From the NCBI RefSeq assembly GCF_025336485.1, contig NZ_JAODAB010000006.1, forward strand, positions 186,001 through 250,000: a DNA stretch of 64,000 nucleotides. Direction: 5' to 3'. Positions 27,639 through 37,847 of the stretch are shown piece by piece (positions within the stretch are counted from its first letter, which is position 1; every line of letters starts with the position of its first letter). The translations under genes were made by a program, and so were the position numbers. Under the pieces are notes generated by a model. The model worked only from the letters and a program-made list of their open reading frames with translations, had not been told where the DNA came from and ran no database searches. Source of the DNA: Pseudomonas citri. Lineage in GTDB: Bacteria; Pseudomonadota; Gammaproteobacteria; Pseudomonadales; Pseudomonadaceae.

Positions 27639-28055
27639 ATGCAGCAGCAACCCAGTGCCTTGAAGGTCATGGTCATCGATGATTCGAAGACCATCCGCCG
27701 CACCGCCGAAACCCTGTTGCGCAATGTGGGCTGCGAGGTGATCACGGCCGTCGACGGCTTCGAGGCCCTGGCGAAGATCGCCGACCATCATCCGGGCATC
27801 ATTTTCGTCGACATCATGATGCCGCGCCTGGACGGTTACCAGACCTGTGCCCTGATCAAGAACAACAGCGCCTTCAAGGCTACGCCTGTGATCATGCTGT
27901 CGTCCCGTGACGGGTTGTTCGACAAGGCCAAGGGGCGCATCGTCGGCTCCGATCAGTTTTTGACCAAGCCGTTCAGCAAGGAAGAATTGCTGGGGGCGAT
28001 ACAGGCCCATGTCCCGGGCTTTGCCGCTGTCCAGTCGCACCAGGCAAATCAATGA
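27639..28055 (+). CDS. pilG: Twitching motility response regulator PilG
   Basis: A 138-residue single-domain CheY-like receiver. It has acidic residues in VMVIDDSKTIRRTAETLL, the phospho-acceptor Asp in IIFVDIMMPRLDGYQ, and Lys in FLTKPFSKEEL. It acts in the Pil-Chp pathway that controls type IV pilus extension and cAMP. ATG 27639 has GGCAGAG 6 nt upstream; ATG 27624 is an alternative with a poorer site. It heads the pilGHIJ-chpAC operon. Confidence 0.94.
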   Translation: MQQQPSALKVMVIDDSKTIRRTAETLLRNVGCEVITAVDGFEALAKIADHHPGIIFVDIMMPRLDGYQTCALIKNNSAFKATPVIMLSSRDGLFDKAKGRIVGSDQFLTKPFSKEELLGAIQAHVPGFAAVQSHQANQ

Positions 28056-28097
28056 CGCCGGCCAGAGGGCCAGGGGTCGAAAAAAATGGGGAACACC

Positions 28098-28463
28098 ATG
28101 GCACGTATCCTGATCGTCGATGATTCGCCGACCGAAATGTACAAACTGACCGGCATGCTGGAAAAACACGGCCACCAGGTCTTGAAGGCCGAGAACGGCG
28201 CCGATGGCGTGGCGCTCGCCCGCCAGGAAAAACCCGATGCGGTGCTGATGGACATCGTCATGCCCGGCCTCAACGGCTTCCAGGCGACACGCCAGTTGAC
28301 CAAGGACCCGGAGACCGGCCACATCCCGGTGATCATCATCACCACCAAGGACCAGGAAACCGACAAGGTCTGGGGCACGCGCCAGGGCGCGAAGGATTAC
28401 CTGACCAAACCGGTGGAAGAACCCACGCTGATCGCCACGCTGAACAAAGTACTGGCCGGTTGA
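28098..28463 (+). CDS. pilH: Twitching motility response regulator PilH
   Basis: A 121-residue CheY-like receiver. ARILIVDDSPTEMYKLTGML holds the acidic pocket, VLMDIVMPGLNGFQ the phospho-Asp, IIIITTKDQETDKVWG the Thr switch, and YLTKPVEEP the Lys. In P. aeruginosa it counteracts PilG or acts as a phosphate sink. The start at 28098 has GGGGA 6 nt upstream. Confidence 0.95.
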   Translation: MARILIVDDSPTEMYKLTGMLEKHGHQVLKAENGADGVALARQEKPDAVLMDIVMPGLNGFQATRQLTKDPETGHIPVIIITTKDQETDKVWGTRQGAKDYLTKPVEEPTLIATLNKVLAG

Positions 28464-28473
28464 CCGCGCGGCC

Positions 28474-29013
28474 ATGAGCCAGTCCCTGACGGCATTCGAG
28501 CTGCTGTTGCAGATCGACCGGCGCTGCCGCTTGTTGGGCGCGGACCTGCCGTCCCAGACGACCCACCGCTCCGGTTGGAGTGGCATCGGTTTTCGCCTGG
28601 GCGAGCATTGGTACGTGGCGCCGATGGGCGAAGTCAGCGAAGTGCTGCACGAACCGCGCTACACGCCGTTGCCCGGGGTCAAGGCATGGGTTCGCGGGGT
28701 GGCTAACCTGCGCGGACGCCTGTTGCCGCTGATGGACCTGTGTGCGTTCTTCGGCCATGAGCTGTCGCCTGTGCGCAAACAGCGGCGGGTGCTGGTAGTG
28801 GATCACGACGAGGTCTTTACCGGGTTGCTGGTGGATGAAGTGCTCGGGTTGCAGCATTTTCCCCAGGACAGCCTGGAAGCGCCCCTGGAGGACGCCCTCG
28901 ACGGCCCGGAATCAGCCTTCGTCAAGGGGCGGTTCCGCGGCGAGCGGCCATGGCAGGTGTTCAGCCCGTTTGCGCTGGCGCGATCGCCGGCGTTCATGGA
29001 TGTGGCGGTTTAG
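28474..29013 (+). CDS. pilI: Chemotaxis-type adaptor PilI (CheW-like)
   Basis: A 179-residue CheW-domain protein linking the receptor PilJ to the kinase ChpA. It contains GIGFRLGEHWYVAPMGEVSEV, the core VKAWVRGVANLRGRLLPLMDL and VLVVDHDEVFTGLLVDEVLG. It lies 10 nt after pilH and is followed by a REP doublet before pilJ. Confidence 0.94.
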   Translation: MSQSLTAFELLLQIDRRCRLLGADLPSQTTHRSGWSGIGFRLGEHWYVAPMGEVSEVLHEPRYTPLPGVKAWVRGVANLRGRLLPLMDLCAFFGHELSPVRKQRRVLVVDHDEVFTGLLVDEVLGLQHFPQDSLEAPLEDALDGPESAFVKGRFRGERPWQVFSPFALARSPAFMDVAV

Positions 29014-29046
29014 CGCGAGGCCGTACAGACCTCTGATAGGAGCGAG

Positions 29047-29137
29047 CCTGTGGGAGCAAAGCTTGCTCGCGATGACGGCGCCTCGGTTGGCGCGAGACCG
29101 TGTTGTTTCCATCGCGGGCAAGCCTTGCTCCCACAGG
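29047..29137. repeat. REP doublet between pilI and pilJ
   Basis: CCTGTGGGAGCAAAGCTTGC at 29047 and its inverted partner ending GCTCCCACAGG at 29137 are oppositely oriented copies of the same REP unit, each about 28 nt, with about 35 nt between them. This is the typical paired-REP arrangement of fluorescent pseudomonads. It lies inside an operon, so it may modulate pilI versus pilJ mRNA levels. Confidence 0.9.
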
Positions 29138-29223
29138 GCCGCGCTGATTGAGCGGGTGCCACCGCAAAGGCTTGTTCACCGTTAACCGCAATGAGTTGGA
29201 TTGGGTCGTACAGGCGAGGACCG

Positions 29224-31284
29224 ATGATCAAAGCAAACACAGACAATTCACTGGAAGCGTCGCGCAGCCGTTCGCAGATCATCGTGCTGTTCGTCGCGCT
29301 GATTGTCTTCATCATGCTGCTGTTCGCCAATTTCGCTTACCTCAACACCCAGGCCACCTACGACAAGCAGTACATCGGCCATGCCGGTGAGCTGCGGGTG
29401 CTGTCCCAGCGCATCGCCAAGAACGCCACCGAGGCCGCTGCCGGCAAGGCGGCGGCTTTCAAGTTGTTGAGCGATGCGCGCAATGATTTCGCCCAGCGTT
29501 GGGGTTACCTCAAGCAGGGCGACCCGGTCACCGGTTTGCCGCCGGCACCTGCGACCCTGCGACCGCAAATGCGCGCTGTGCAGTTGGACTGGGAGCGCCT
29601 GCTCAAGAACACCGATGCGATCCTCTCCAGCGAGCAGACCGTACTGTCCCTGCATCAAGTGGCGGCCACCCTGGCCGAAACCGTGCCGCAGCTACAGGTC
29701 GAGTACGAGAAAATCGTCGAGATCCTGCTGCAACGCGGCGCACCCGCCGCCCAGGTGGCGGTGGCCCAGCGCCAGTCGTTGCTGGCCGAGCGGATTCTCG
29801 GCGCGGTGAACACCGTGCTGGCGGGAGATGAAAATGCCGCCCAGGCCGCCGAAACCTTTGGCCGCGACGCGGCGCGCTTCGGCCAGGTGCTCAATGGCAT
29901 GCTGCAAGGTGACCCGACCTTGAAGATCTCCCAGGTCCAGGACCGCGATGCCCGGGCACGCTTGAGCGAAATCAGTGATCTTTTCGAGTTCGTCTCGGGT
30001 TCGGTAGACGAAATCCTCGAAACCTCGCCGGAGCTGTTCAAAGTCCGCGAATCGGCCGGCAACATCTTCAACCTGTCGCAAACCCTGCTGGACGAAGCCT
30101 CGCACCTGGCCTCGGCCTTCGAAAACCTCGCCGGCGGGCGTTCCGTCAACACCATCGGCGGTTATGTGCTGGGTTTGCTGGCGCTGGCGTCGATCATCCT
30201 GATCGGCCTGGTGATGGTGCGCGAGACCAACCGTCAGTTGCATGAAACCGCGCAAAAGAACGAGCGCAACCAGAACGCGATCATGCGTCTGCTGGACGAG
30301 ATTGCCGACCTGGCCGACGGCGACCTCACGGTGACCGCCTCGGTCACCGAGGACTTCACCGGTACCATTGCCGATTCCATCAATTATTCGGTGGACCAAC
30401 TGCGCGATCTGGTCGCCACCATCAACCTCACCGCCGGACAGGTCGCCGCCGCCGTGCAGGAAACCCAGGCCACGGCCATGCACCTGGCCCAGGCTTCCGA
30501 ACATCAGGCCCAGCAAATCTCCGAAGCTTCGACTTCAATCAATGAAATAGCGCGGTCCATCGACCAGGTCTCGGCCAATGCCGCCGAATCGTCGGCGGTG
30601 GCCGAGCGCTCCGTGGAGATCGCCAACAAGGGCAATGAGGTGGTGCATAACACCATTCATGGCATGGACAACATTCGCGAACAGATCCAGGACACCGCCA
30701 AGCGCATCAAGCGCCTGGGCGAGTCATCCCAGGAGATTGGCGACATAGTCAGCCTGATCGACGACATCGCCGACCAGACCAACATCCTGGCCCTCAACGC
30801 CGCCATCCAGGCGTCCATGGCCGGCGATGCCGGGCGTGGGTTCGCGGTGGTGGCCGATGAGGTGCAACGACTGGCGGAGCGTTCCTCGGCGGCGACCCGC
30901 CAGATCGAAACCCTGGTGCGGGCGATCCAGGCCGACACCAACGAGGCGGTGATTTCCATGGAGCAAACCACCACCGAAGTGGTGCGTGGGGCGCGGCTGG
31001 CCCAGGATGCCGGGGTGGCCCTGGAGGAGATCGAAGGCGTGTCCAAGACCCTGGCGGCGCTGATCCAGAGCATTTCCAACGCGGCGCAGCAACAGACCAC
31101 CTCGGCGGGGCAGATCTCCTTGACCATGAACGTGATCCAGCAGATCACCACCCAGACCTCGTCCGGCTCCACCGCCACCGCCGAAAGCATTGGCAACCTG
31201 GCGAAAATGGCCAGCCAACTGCGCCGTTCGGTGTCGGGGTTTACCTTGCCGCCTGCGGCTGTGGTGGATGAGGACAAGGTGTGA
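29224..31284 (+). CDS. pilJ: Methyl-accepting chemoreceptor PilJ
   Basis: A 686-residue receptor of the Pil-Chp system. TM1 is near residues 20-42 ([21 protein letters not shown]), the periplasmic PilJ domain extends to about 310, TM2 is [19 protein letters not shown], and a HAMP segment leads to the signalling domain whose tip is [23 protein letters not shown] 29224 has GCGAGGA just upstream; an upstream in-frame ATG at 29191 is less likely. Neither of the usual methylation enzymes PilK or ChpB is encoded in the operon. Confidence 0.95.
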   Translation: MIKANTDNSLEASRSRSQIIVLFVALIVFIMLLFANFAYLNTQATYDKQYIGHAGELRVLSQRIAKNATEAAAGKAAAFKLLSDARNDFAQRWGYLKQGDPVTGLPPAPATLRPQMRAVQLDWERLLKNTDAILSSEQTVLSLHQVAATLAETVPQLQVEYEKIVEILLQRGAPAAQVAVAQRQSLLAERILGAVNTVLAGDENAAQAAETFGRDAARFGQVLNGMLQGDPTLKISQVQDRDARARLSEISDLFEFVSGSVDEILETSPELFKVRESAGNIFNLSQTLLDEASHLASAFENLAGGRSVNTIGGYVLGLLALASIILIGLVMVRETNRQLHETAQKNERNQNAIMRLLDEIADLADGDLTVTASVTEDFTGTIADSINYSVDQLRDLVATINLTAGQVAAAVQETQATAMHLAQASEHQAQQISEASTSINEIARSIDQVSANAAESSAVAERSVEIANKGNEVVHNTIHGMDNIREQIQDTAKRIKRLGESSQEIGDIVSLIDDIADQTNILALNAAIQASMAGDAGRGFAVVADEVQRLAERSSAATRQIETLVRAIQADTNEAVISMEQTTTEVVRGARLAQDAGVALEEIEGVSKTLAALIQSISNAAQQQTTSAGQISLTMNVIQQITTQTSSGSTATAESIGNLAKMASQLRRSVSGFTLPPAAVVDEDKV

Positions 31285-31332
31285 CCAGGCTGTTTTTTCT
31301 GTTGGAAGGGGTTTTTTGTGACGATGAAATTT

Positions 31333-31421
31333 CTGTGGGAGCAAGGCTTGCCCGCGATGAACACAGCGCGGTGTCGCCGGGACTGAGGCGTCTGCATCGC
31401 GAGCAAGCTTTGCTCCCACAG
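31333..31421. repeat. REP doublet between pilJ and chpA
   Basis: CTGTGGGAGCAAGGCTTGCC at 31333 and the inverted copy ending TTTGCTCCCACAG at 31421 form a second REP pair in the operon, with the arms pairing over more than 20 bp apart from a few changes. It occupies the place where pilK lies in P. aeruginosa. Confidence 0.9.
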
Positions 31422-31470
31422 ATGAACGCTTTCTCCAGGGAGGCTTTTTATCCTCCTTATGGGAGTGGTT

Positions 31471-34400
31471 ATGGGTGATCGGCACGACTATGTGGCCCTG
31501 GAATGGGTCAAGGGCGAGATTGCCGAAACGCTGAAGCAGGCCCACCTGGCACTCAACCGCCTGGTGGAGGATCCGCAGGCGCTGGATGCCCTTGCCCATT
31601 GCCTGGCCTGCATTCACCAGGTGCATGGTGGCTTGCAGATGGTCGAGTTCTATGGCGCGGCGTTGCTGGCCGAGGAAATGGAGCACCTGTGCACCGCGCT
31701 GCAGAACAACCGCATTGCCCATCGCGACGAAGCCATCAGCCTGCTGAGCCAGGCCCTGGGCCAGTTGCCGATCTACCTCGACCGCGTACAAAGTGCCCGC
31801 CGCGACCTGCCGCTGGTGGTCCTGCCCTTGATCAATGACCTGCGCAGTGCCCGGGGCGAGGGCCTGTTGTCGGAGACCAGCCTGTTCAGCCCCGAGTTGC
31901 CCGAGATTGCGCCGCTGGGCGAAGACGCCTTGAAGCGGCTCGAACCGCCCGACCTGCCGGGCACTTTGCGCAAGTTGCGCCAGAGCCTGCAAGTGGCCCT
32001 GGTGGGGCTCTTGCGCGAGCAGGATGACGCCACTCACCTCGGTTACCTGGCCAAGGTCTTCCATCGCCTTGAAGGCCTGTGCGCCGGTGCGCCGCTCAAC
32101 GCGTTATGGCAGGTCGCTTCGGCGCTGGTCGACGGCATGCGCGAGGGGCGCATCGCCAACAGCCCGGCGTTGCGCAGCCTGTTCAAGGAAGCCGACAAGG
32201 AACTCAAGCGCCTGCTGGACCAAGGCATGCCCGGCATCAATCAGCCGGCACCGCCTCCGTTGCTCAAGAGTTTGTTGTTCTATATTGCCAAGGCCGAACA
32301 TCCCAGCGGGCAGATGCAGATCATGAAAGAACGCTACTCACTGGACGAGGCGCTGCCCGACAGCGCCATGGTCGACGAAGAACGCACGCGACTGGCCGGG
32401 CCCGACCGCGATGCCCTGCATTCGGTGCTCGTGGCGCTGTGTGAAGAACTGGTACGGGTCAAGGAACGCCTGGACCTGTTCGTGCGCAGCGACCGCCAGC
32501 ACGCCTCTGAGCTGGACAGCCTGCTGGCGCCCCTGCGGCAGATCGCCGATACCCTGGCGGTGCTCGGCTTCGGCCAGCCGCGCAAGGTGATCATCGATCA
32601 ACTGGCGGTGGTGCTGAGCCTGGCCCAGGGCCAGCGCGCACCCGATGACGCGACCCTCATGGACGTCGCCGGCGCCTTGCTCTACGTCGAGGCGACCCTG
32701 GCCGGCATGGTCGGTACCGTCGAGCCACAGAGTGGTGAAGACAGCCGACTGCCCACGACCGACCTGAGCCAGATCCACCAGATCGTCATCAAGGAAGCCC
32801 ATACCTGCCTGCAACAGGCCAAGGACATGATCGTCGACTACATCGACGCTGACTGGAACCGCGAGCAATTGCAGGCCCTGCCGGCGCTGTTGACCCAGGT
32901 CCGGGGGGCGCTGGCGATGATTCCCTTGAGCCGTGCGGCCAGCCTGGTGGAGGCCTGCAATGGCTTCATTCGCGAACACCTGTTGCTGGAACAGGGCCAG
33001 CCGGGCTGGGAAGCGCTCGATCACCTGGCCGATGTGATCACCGGCCTCGAGTATTACCTGGAGCGTTTGAGCGACGACGCCGAAAGCCCTGGCGAACCCT
33101 TGCTGGACGGGGTCGAGCGAAGCCTGGCCGCGCTCGGTTATTTCCCTGATGAAGCCGGTGTGCCGCTGCTCGACGATGTGCTGAGCCCCAATGAGGCCCA
33201 GGTCATGCAGGACCTGCAGGAGCTGGACGACCCGCAGACCGTGCAATCGCTGGCCCAAGTGCTGGCCAATCCGGTCTCGGCGGTCAACCCGCCGGCCCGG
33301 AACACGCCGGGCAGCCTGCTGCCGCCGCCGATGGACGAGAGCCCGGTGGACGATGAGCTGCGCGAAGTGTTCCTTGAAGAAGCCGATGAGGTGCTGGATG
33401 TCCTGGAGGAGTACCTGCCGCGCTGGAGCGCTCACCCCGACGACCACGTCGCCCTGGGCGAATTGCGCCGGGCCTTCCACACCCTCAAGGGCAGCGGTCG
33501 GATGGTCCGGGCGCTGGTGTTGGGTGAGCTGGCCTGGGCCGTGGAAAACCTGCTTAACCGGGTATTGGAGCGCAGCGTCGAACCCGGGGCGGCGCTCCGG
33601 CAAGTGCTGGAAGACACGGTGCGGTTGTTACCGGCCCTGGTGGCCGAGTTCGCCGCCCACCATCAGCGTCAGCGCGACGACGTCGACCGTTTGGCCGCTC
33701 GGGCCCATGCGCTTGCCAAGGGCGGCGATGAAGACGAACGCGATGTGGCCGCCCTCGATCCGCTGCTGCTGAAGATCTTCGACAACGAAGCCCGGGGCCA
33801 TCTCGCCAGCCTCGACCGTTTTCTCGACCAGGCGGCCGAACACTTGCCCTTGCAGGCCAGCGATGAACTGCAGCGGGCCTTGCACACGCTCAAGGGCAGC
33901 GCTTCCATGGCCGGCGTGTTGCCGATCGCCGAGCTGGCCGGTGCGATGGACCAACTGGCGCGTGAATACAAGGCGCACTTGATCGCCCTCGACCTGGAGG
34001 AAGTGGAGTTGTTGCTGGAGGCCGGCGGGTTGTTGCGCCTGGGCCTGCGGCAGTTGCACAGCGAGCCGCTGGCACCGATCCCGGGAGCGGCGGACCTCAT
34101 ACAGCGCACCCAGGCGCGGTTGACCGAGCGCGTGCAAACCGCCCTCAACGCCCCGGACAAGGGCGTGCGGACCAAGCGCGATCCCCAACTGATCAACAAT
34201 TTCCTCGCCCAAGGCATGGATATCCTGCTGGACGCCGAAAGCCTGTTGCAGCGCTGGCAACAGCATTCCGGCGAAGGCCAGGAGCTGAGCGCGCTGCTCG
34301 ATGAGTTGACCACCCTGGGCGAAGGCGCGCACCTGGCCGACCTGCACCCGGTGGACGAACTCTGCGAAGCCTTGCTGGACCTTTATGGCGCCGTGGAAGA

Positions 34401-37374
34401 AAGCAGCCTGGCAGTCAGCGATGAATTTTTCCAGGAGGCGCAACGTGCCCACGAGGCGCTCATCGACATGCTCGATGAGCTGGCGGCGGGGCAGCATGTC
34501 CATCCGCAGCCCGAACGGGTCCGGGCCCTGCGCGAGTTGTTGCAGGCCAGCCTCGATCCGCTGGCGGCCGGCCTGGTTCGCAGCGACGGCAGTCGTACCT
34601 TGAGCATTCGCGAGCTGGGTGCCGCGACGGCCGAGCTTGAGCGCAACGTCGCCGGCCATTCGGTGGACGACGAGCTGGTCTCGATCTTTCTCGAAGAGGC
34701 CCAGGACATTCTCGAAAGCGCGGCCCAGGCCCTGCGACGCTGGCTGGCCGAGCCGGACAACAGCGCCCCGTTGTCCTCGTTGCAACGCGACATGCACACT
34801 TTGAAGGGCGGGGCGCGTATGGCCGACATCCGCCCGGTGAGCGACCTGGCCCAGGAGCTGGAAAACCTCTACGAAGGTCTGGTGGACCGTCGCTACAATT
34901 ACAGCGAAGAGTTGGTGCAACTGCTCAACAACAGTCATGAGCGCCTCGACCTGTTGCTCGGACAATTGCAGCAGGGTCAACCGCTGGGCGATCCGGTCGC
35001 ATTGATCGATGCCATCCACCGGTTGCGCCGGGACAAGCCCGGCGCCAGCGAAACCTGCGACCCGACCCACAGCGATGTCGCCGGGCATGATCCCGAATTG
35101 CTGGAGATCTTCCTCGAGGAAGGTTTCGACATCCTCGACAGCTCTGGCTCGGCCTTGCTGCGTTGGCAGGCCGAACCTTCGAACCGCCAGGCCGTGGAGA
35201 CCCTGCTGCGCGACTTGCACACCCTCAAGGGCGGGGCGCGGATGGTGGAAATCGTCCCCATCGGCGACCTCGCCCATGAGTTGGAAAACCTCTATGAGGG
35301 CCTGTCCGCCGGCCTGCTTCAGCCGAGCCCGGCGCTGTTCACGCTGCTGCAGAGCAGCCATGACCGATTGGCGCAGATGCTCGACGCGGTCCGGGCCGGC
35401 CACCCTTGTCCGCCGGGCGATCGGCTGATCGCGCAGATCCAGGCGGTCAATCATCCGCAGGACAGCGAGCCGCCCCAAACCGTCGCGGAGCCGGCACCGC
35501 TGGCGCCGCCTGTACCGGCCAAGCCTGAGCCCGCCGCACCGGGTGACGGCGCGGACATGGTCAAGGTGTCCGCCGAACTGCTCGACGACCTGGTGAACCT
35601 GGCCGGTGAGACGTCGATCTTCCGTGGACGCATCGAGCAGCAGGTCAATGATGCGCGCGTGGCCCTGGGCGAGATGGAAACCACCCTGGAGCGCATGCGC
35701 GACCAGTTGCGCCGCCTGGATACCGAAACCCAGGGCCGGATTCTCAGTCGCCAGCAGGTGGAAGCCGAGCGCCTGGGTTATGAAGAGTTCGACCCGCTGG
35801 AGATGGACCGCCACTCCCAACTGCAGCAGTTGTCCCGGGCGTTGTTCGAATCCACCTCGGACCTGCTCGATCTCAAGGAAACCCTGGAGCGCAGCAACCA
35901 CGACGCCGAGAACCTGCTGCAACAACAGGGACGCATCCACACCGAACTCCAGGAAGGCCTGATGCGCACGCGCATGGTGCCGTTCGAACGCATGTTGCCG
36001 CGCCTCAAGCGCATCGTCAGGCAAGTGGCGCAAGAGCTGGGCAAGGACGTGGAATTCGTCGTCGATAACGCCGAGGGCGAATTGGATCGCAATGTGCTGG
36101 AACGCATGGCCGCGCCCCTCGAACACATGCTGCGCAACGCCGTCGATCATGGCCTGGAGCCGGCCGACGTGCGCATCGCCGCTGGCAAACCGGCGCGAGG
36201 GCGCATCAGCCTCGACCTGTCCCGCGAAGGCGGCGACATCATTTTCGACATCCGCGATGACGGCGCCGGTGTGCCGCTGGACGCGGTGCGCCGCAAGGCG
36301 ATCAAGCGCGGGTTGCTGGCCCCGGACAGCGACATCAGCGACCGCGATGTGTTGCAGTTCATCCTCCAGCCGGGGTTTTCCACGGCCGAGAAAATCACCC
36401 AGATCTCCGGGCGCGGCGTCGGCATGGACGTGGTCCATGAAGAGGTGCGGCAACTGGGCGGCACCATGGTCATCGACTCCACGTCGGGGCAGGGCGTGCA
36501 TTTTCGCATTCGCCTGCCCTTCACCGTGGCGGTGAACCGGGCACTGATGGTGCAGTGTCACGAAGACCAGTACGCGATCCCGTTGAACACCATCGAAAGC
36601 ATTGTGCGGGTGCTGCCAGCCGAGCTGGACGCTTACTACCAGCTCGATCCACCGGCCTACACCTATGCCGGGCAACGTTATGAGCTGTGTTACCTGGGCG
36701 AGCTGCTGAAAACCGCTGCCCGGACGAACCTGCTGGGCCAGAGCCAGCCCTTGCCGGTGCTGCTGATGCAATGCAACGAGCGACATATCGCCGTGCAAGT
36801 GGACGCGACCGCCGGCACCCGCGAGATCGTGGTCAAGAGCCTCGGCCCGCAATTCTCGGCGGTGCAGGGGCTGTCCGGGGCGACCATCCTGGGAGACGGT
36901 CGCGTGGTGCTGATTCTCGACTTGCTGGCGCCGATCCGTGCCTTGCCCAGCCAGGCGCCGCGTCGCCAGGCCCCGGCACAGGGCGAGAGCGAACACCCGC
37001 GGCCGTTGCTGGTGCTGGTGGTGGACGACTCGGTGACGGTGCGCAAAGTCACCAGCCGCCTGCTGGAACGTCATGGCATGCACGTGCTCACCGCCAAGGA
37101 CGGCGTGGACGCCATGGCGCTGCTGGCCGAGCATTCCCCTGACCTGATGCTGCTGGACATCGAGATGCCGCGCATGGACGGTTTCGAAGTGGCCACGCAA
37201 GTGCGCAACGACCCGCGCCTGGCACACCTGCCGATCATCATGATCACCTCCCGCACCGGCCAGAAACACCGCGACCGCGCCATGGCCATCGGCGTCAATG
37301 ACTACCTGGGCAAGCCGTACCAGGAGTCGGTGCTGCTCGACAGCATCGCCTACTGGAGCAAGACCCATGCATGA
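31471..37374 (+). CDS. chpA: Hybrid chemotaxis histidine kinase ChpA (PilL), shortened form
   Basis: A 1967-residue multidomain CheA-type kinase. Four HPt domains show a clear phospho-His: HTLKGS at about 670 and 805, HTLKGG at about 1109 and 1250. Further HPt-like helical segments at the N-terminus and near 900-1020 lack the motif. A dimerisation segment, the HATPase (LRNAVDHGLEPADVR near 1556; GRGVGMDVV), a CheW domain, and a C-terminal receiver (VDDSVTVRKVTSRLL; phospho-Asp about 1896 in LLDIEMPRMDG) follow. The P. aeruginosa protein is about 500 residues longer with more HPt units. ATG 31471 (MGDRHDYV) is preferred over 31459. It overlaps chpC by 8 nt. Confidence 0.96.
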   Translation: MGDRHDYVALEWVKGEIAETLKQAHLALNRLVEDPQALDALAHCLACIHQVHGGLQMVEFYGAALLAEEMEHLCTALQNNRIAHRDEAISLLSQALGQLPIYLDRVQSARRDLPLVVLPLINDLRSARGEGLLSETSLFSPELPEIAPLGEDALKRLEPPDLPGTLRKLRQSLQVALVGLLREQDDATHLGYLAKVFHRLEGLCAGAPLNALWQVASALVDGMREGRIANSPALRSLFKEADKELKRLLDQGMPGINQPAPPPLLKSLLFYIAKAEHPSGQMQIMKERYSLDEALPDSAMVDEERTRLAGPDRDALHSVLVALCEELVRVKERLDLFVRSDRQHASELDSLLAPLRQIADTLAVLGFGQPRKVIIDQLAVVLSLAQGQRAPDDATLMDVAGALLYVEATLAGMVGTVEPQSGEDSRLPTTDLSQIHQIVIKEAHTCLQQAKDMIVDYIDADWNREQLQALPALLTQVRGALAMIPLSRAASLVEACNGFIREHLLLEQGQPGWEALDHLADVITGLEYYLERLSDDAESPGEPLLDGVERSLAALGYFPDEAGVPLLDDVLSPNEAQVMQDLQELDDPQTVQSLAQVLANPVSAVNPPARNTPGSLLPPPMDESPVDDELREVFLEEADEVLDVLEEYLPRWSAHPDDHVALGELRRAFHTLKGSGRMVRALVLGELAWAVENLLNRVLERSVEPGAALRQVLEDTVRLLPALVAEFAAHHQRQRDDVDRLAARAHALAKGGDEDERDVAALDPLLLKIFDNEARGHLASLDRFLDQAAEHLPLQASDELQRALHTLKGSASMAGVLPIAELAGAMDQLAREYKAHLIALDLEEVELLLEAGGLLRLGLRQLHSEPLAPIPGAADLIQRTQARLTERVQTALNAPDKGVRTKRDPQLINNFLAQGMDILLDAESLLQRWQQHSGEGQELSALLDELTTLGEGAHLADLHPVDELCEALLDLYGAVEESSLAVSDEFFQEAQRAHEALIDMLDELAAGQHVHPQPERVRALRELLQASLDPLAAGLVRSDGSRTLSIRELGAATAELERNVAGHSVDDELVSIFLEEAQDILESAAQALRRWLAEPDNSAPLSSLQRDMHTLKGGARMADIRPVSDLAQELENLYEGLVDRRYNYSEELVQLLNNSHERLDLLLGQLQQGQPLGDPVALIDAIHRLRRDKPGASETCDPTHSDVAGHDPELLEIFLEEGFDILDSSGSALLRWQAEPSNRQAVETLLRDLHTLKGGARMVEIVPIGDLAHELENLYEGLSAGLLQPSPALFTLLQSSHDRLAQMLDAVRAGHPCPPGDRLIAQIQAVNHPQDSEPPQTVAEPAPLAPPVPAKPEPAAPGDGADMVKVSAELLDDLVNLAGETSIFRGRIEQQVNDARVALGEMETTLERMRDQLRRLDTETQGRILSRQQVEAERLGYEEFDPLEMDRHSQLQQLSRALFESTSDLLDLKETLERSNHDAENLLQQQGRIHTELQEGLMRTRMVPFERMLPRLKRIVRQVAQELGKDVEFVVDNAEGELDRNVLERMAAPLEHMLRNAVDHGLEPADVRIAAGKPARGRISLDLSREGGDIIFDIRDDGAGVPLDAVRRKAIKRGLLAPDSDISDRDVLQFILQPGFSTAEKITQISGRGVGMDVVHEEVRQLGGTMVIDSTSGQGVHFRIRLPFTVAVNRALMVQCHEDQYAIPLNTIESIVRVLPAELDAYYQLDPPAYTYAGQRYELCYLGELLKTAARTNLLGQSQPLPVLLMQCNERHIAVQVDATAGTREIVVKSLGPQFSAVQGLSGATILGDGRVVLILDLLAPIRALPSQAPRRQAPAQGESEHPRPLLVLVVDDSVTVRKVTSRLLERHGMHVLTAKDGVDAMALLAEHSPDLMLLDIEMPRMDGFEVATQVRNDPRLAHLPIIMITSRTGQKHRDRAMAIGVNDYLGKPYQESVLLDSIAYWSKTHA

Positions 37375-37834
37375 CCTTCATCCGCGTACCCACCAGCTCA
37401 CCGGGCTATTGTTGCCCCTGGCGGACCGTCACCTGATCCTGCCGAACGTGGCGGTGGCCGAACTCATCGACTACCAGGGCAGCGCCTTCGATCTGGACAC
37501 CCCGCCGTGGTTCCTGGGTTGGGTCGGCTGGCGCGAACGCCAGGTCCCCTTGCTGAGCTTCGAGTCGGCCTGCGGACAGAAAACCGTGATCGGCGAACGA
37601 GCCCGCATCGTCGTGCTCAACGCCCTGGGGGGGCGGGCGGAGTTGCGCTTCATCGCGCTGGTGGTCCAAGGCATCCCGCGCTCCTGCAAGCTCGACAGCC
37701 AGTTGAGCTACGTCGACGTGCCGCTGTGCGGGTTGGAGCAGGCGGCGGTGCAAGTAGGCGAGCACGTGGCGAAGGTGCCGGATTTACTGGCGTTGGAAGA
37801 GTTGGTGCTGGCGGCGGGGTTGCTGGGGGACTGA
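37367..37834 (+). CDS. chpC: CheW-like adaptor ChpC
   Basis: A 155-residue CheW-type protein with QLTGLLLPLADRHLILPNVAVAELI, WFLGWVGWRERQVPLLSFE and RIVVLNALGG. In P. aeruginosa ChpC is the second adaptor of the Pil-Chp array, separated from ChpA by the methylesterase ChpB. Here it follows ChpA directly with an 8-nt overlap and ends the operon. No chpD or chpE is present. Confidence 0.92.
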   Translation: MHDLHPRTHQLTGLLLPLADRHLILPNVAVAELIDYQGSAFDLDTPPWFLGWVGWRERQVPLLSFESACGQKTVIGERARIVVLNALGGRAELRFIALVVQGIPRSCKLDSQLSYVDVPLCGLEQAAVQVGEHVAKVPDLLALEELVLAAGLLGD

Positions 37835-37847
37835 GTCTCAATGAAAC

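Noticed and set aside
33628..37368. A long open frame antisense to chpA (over 1200 codons)
   Set aside because: The composition (His/Gln/Arg-rich, no domains) is typical of frames opposite GC-rich genes, while the plus strand encodes clear ChpA domains throughout.
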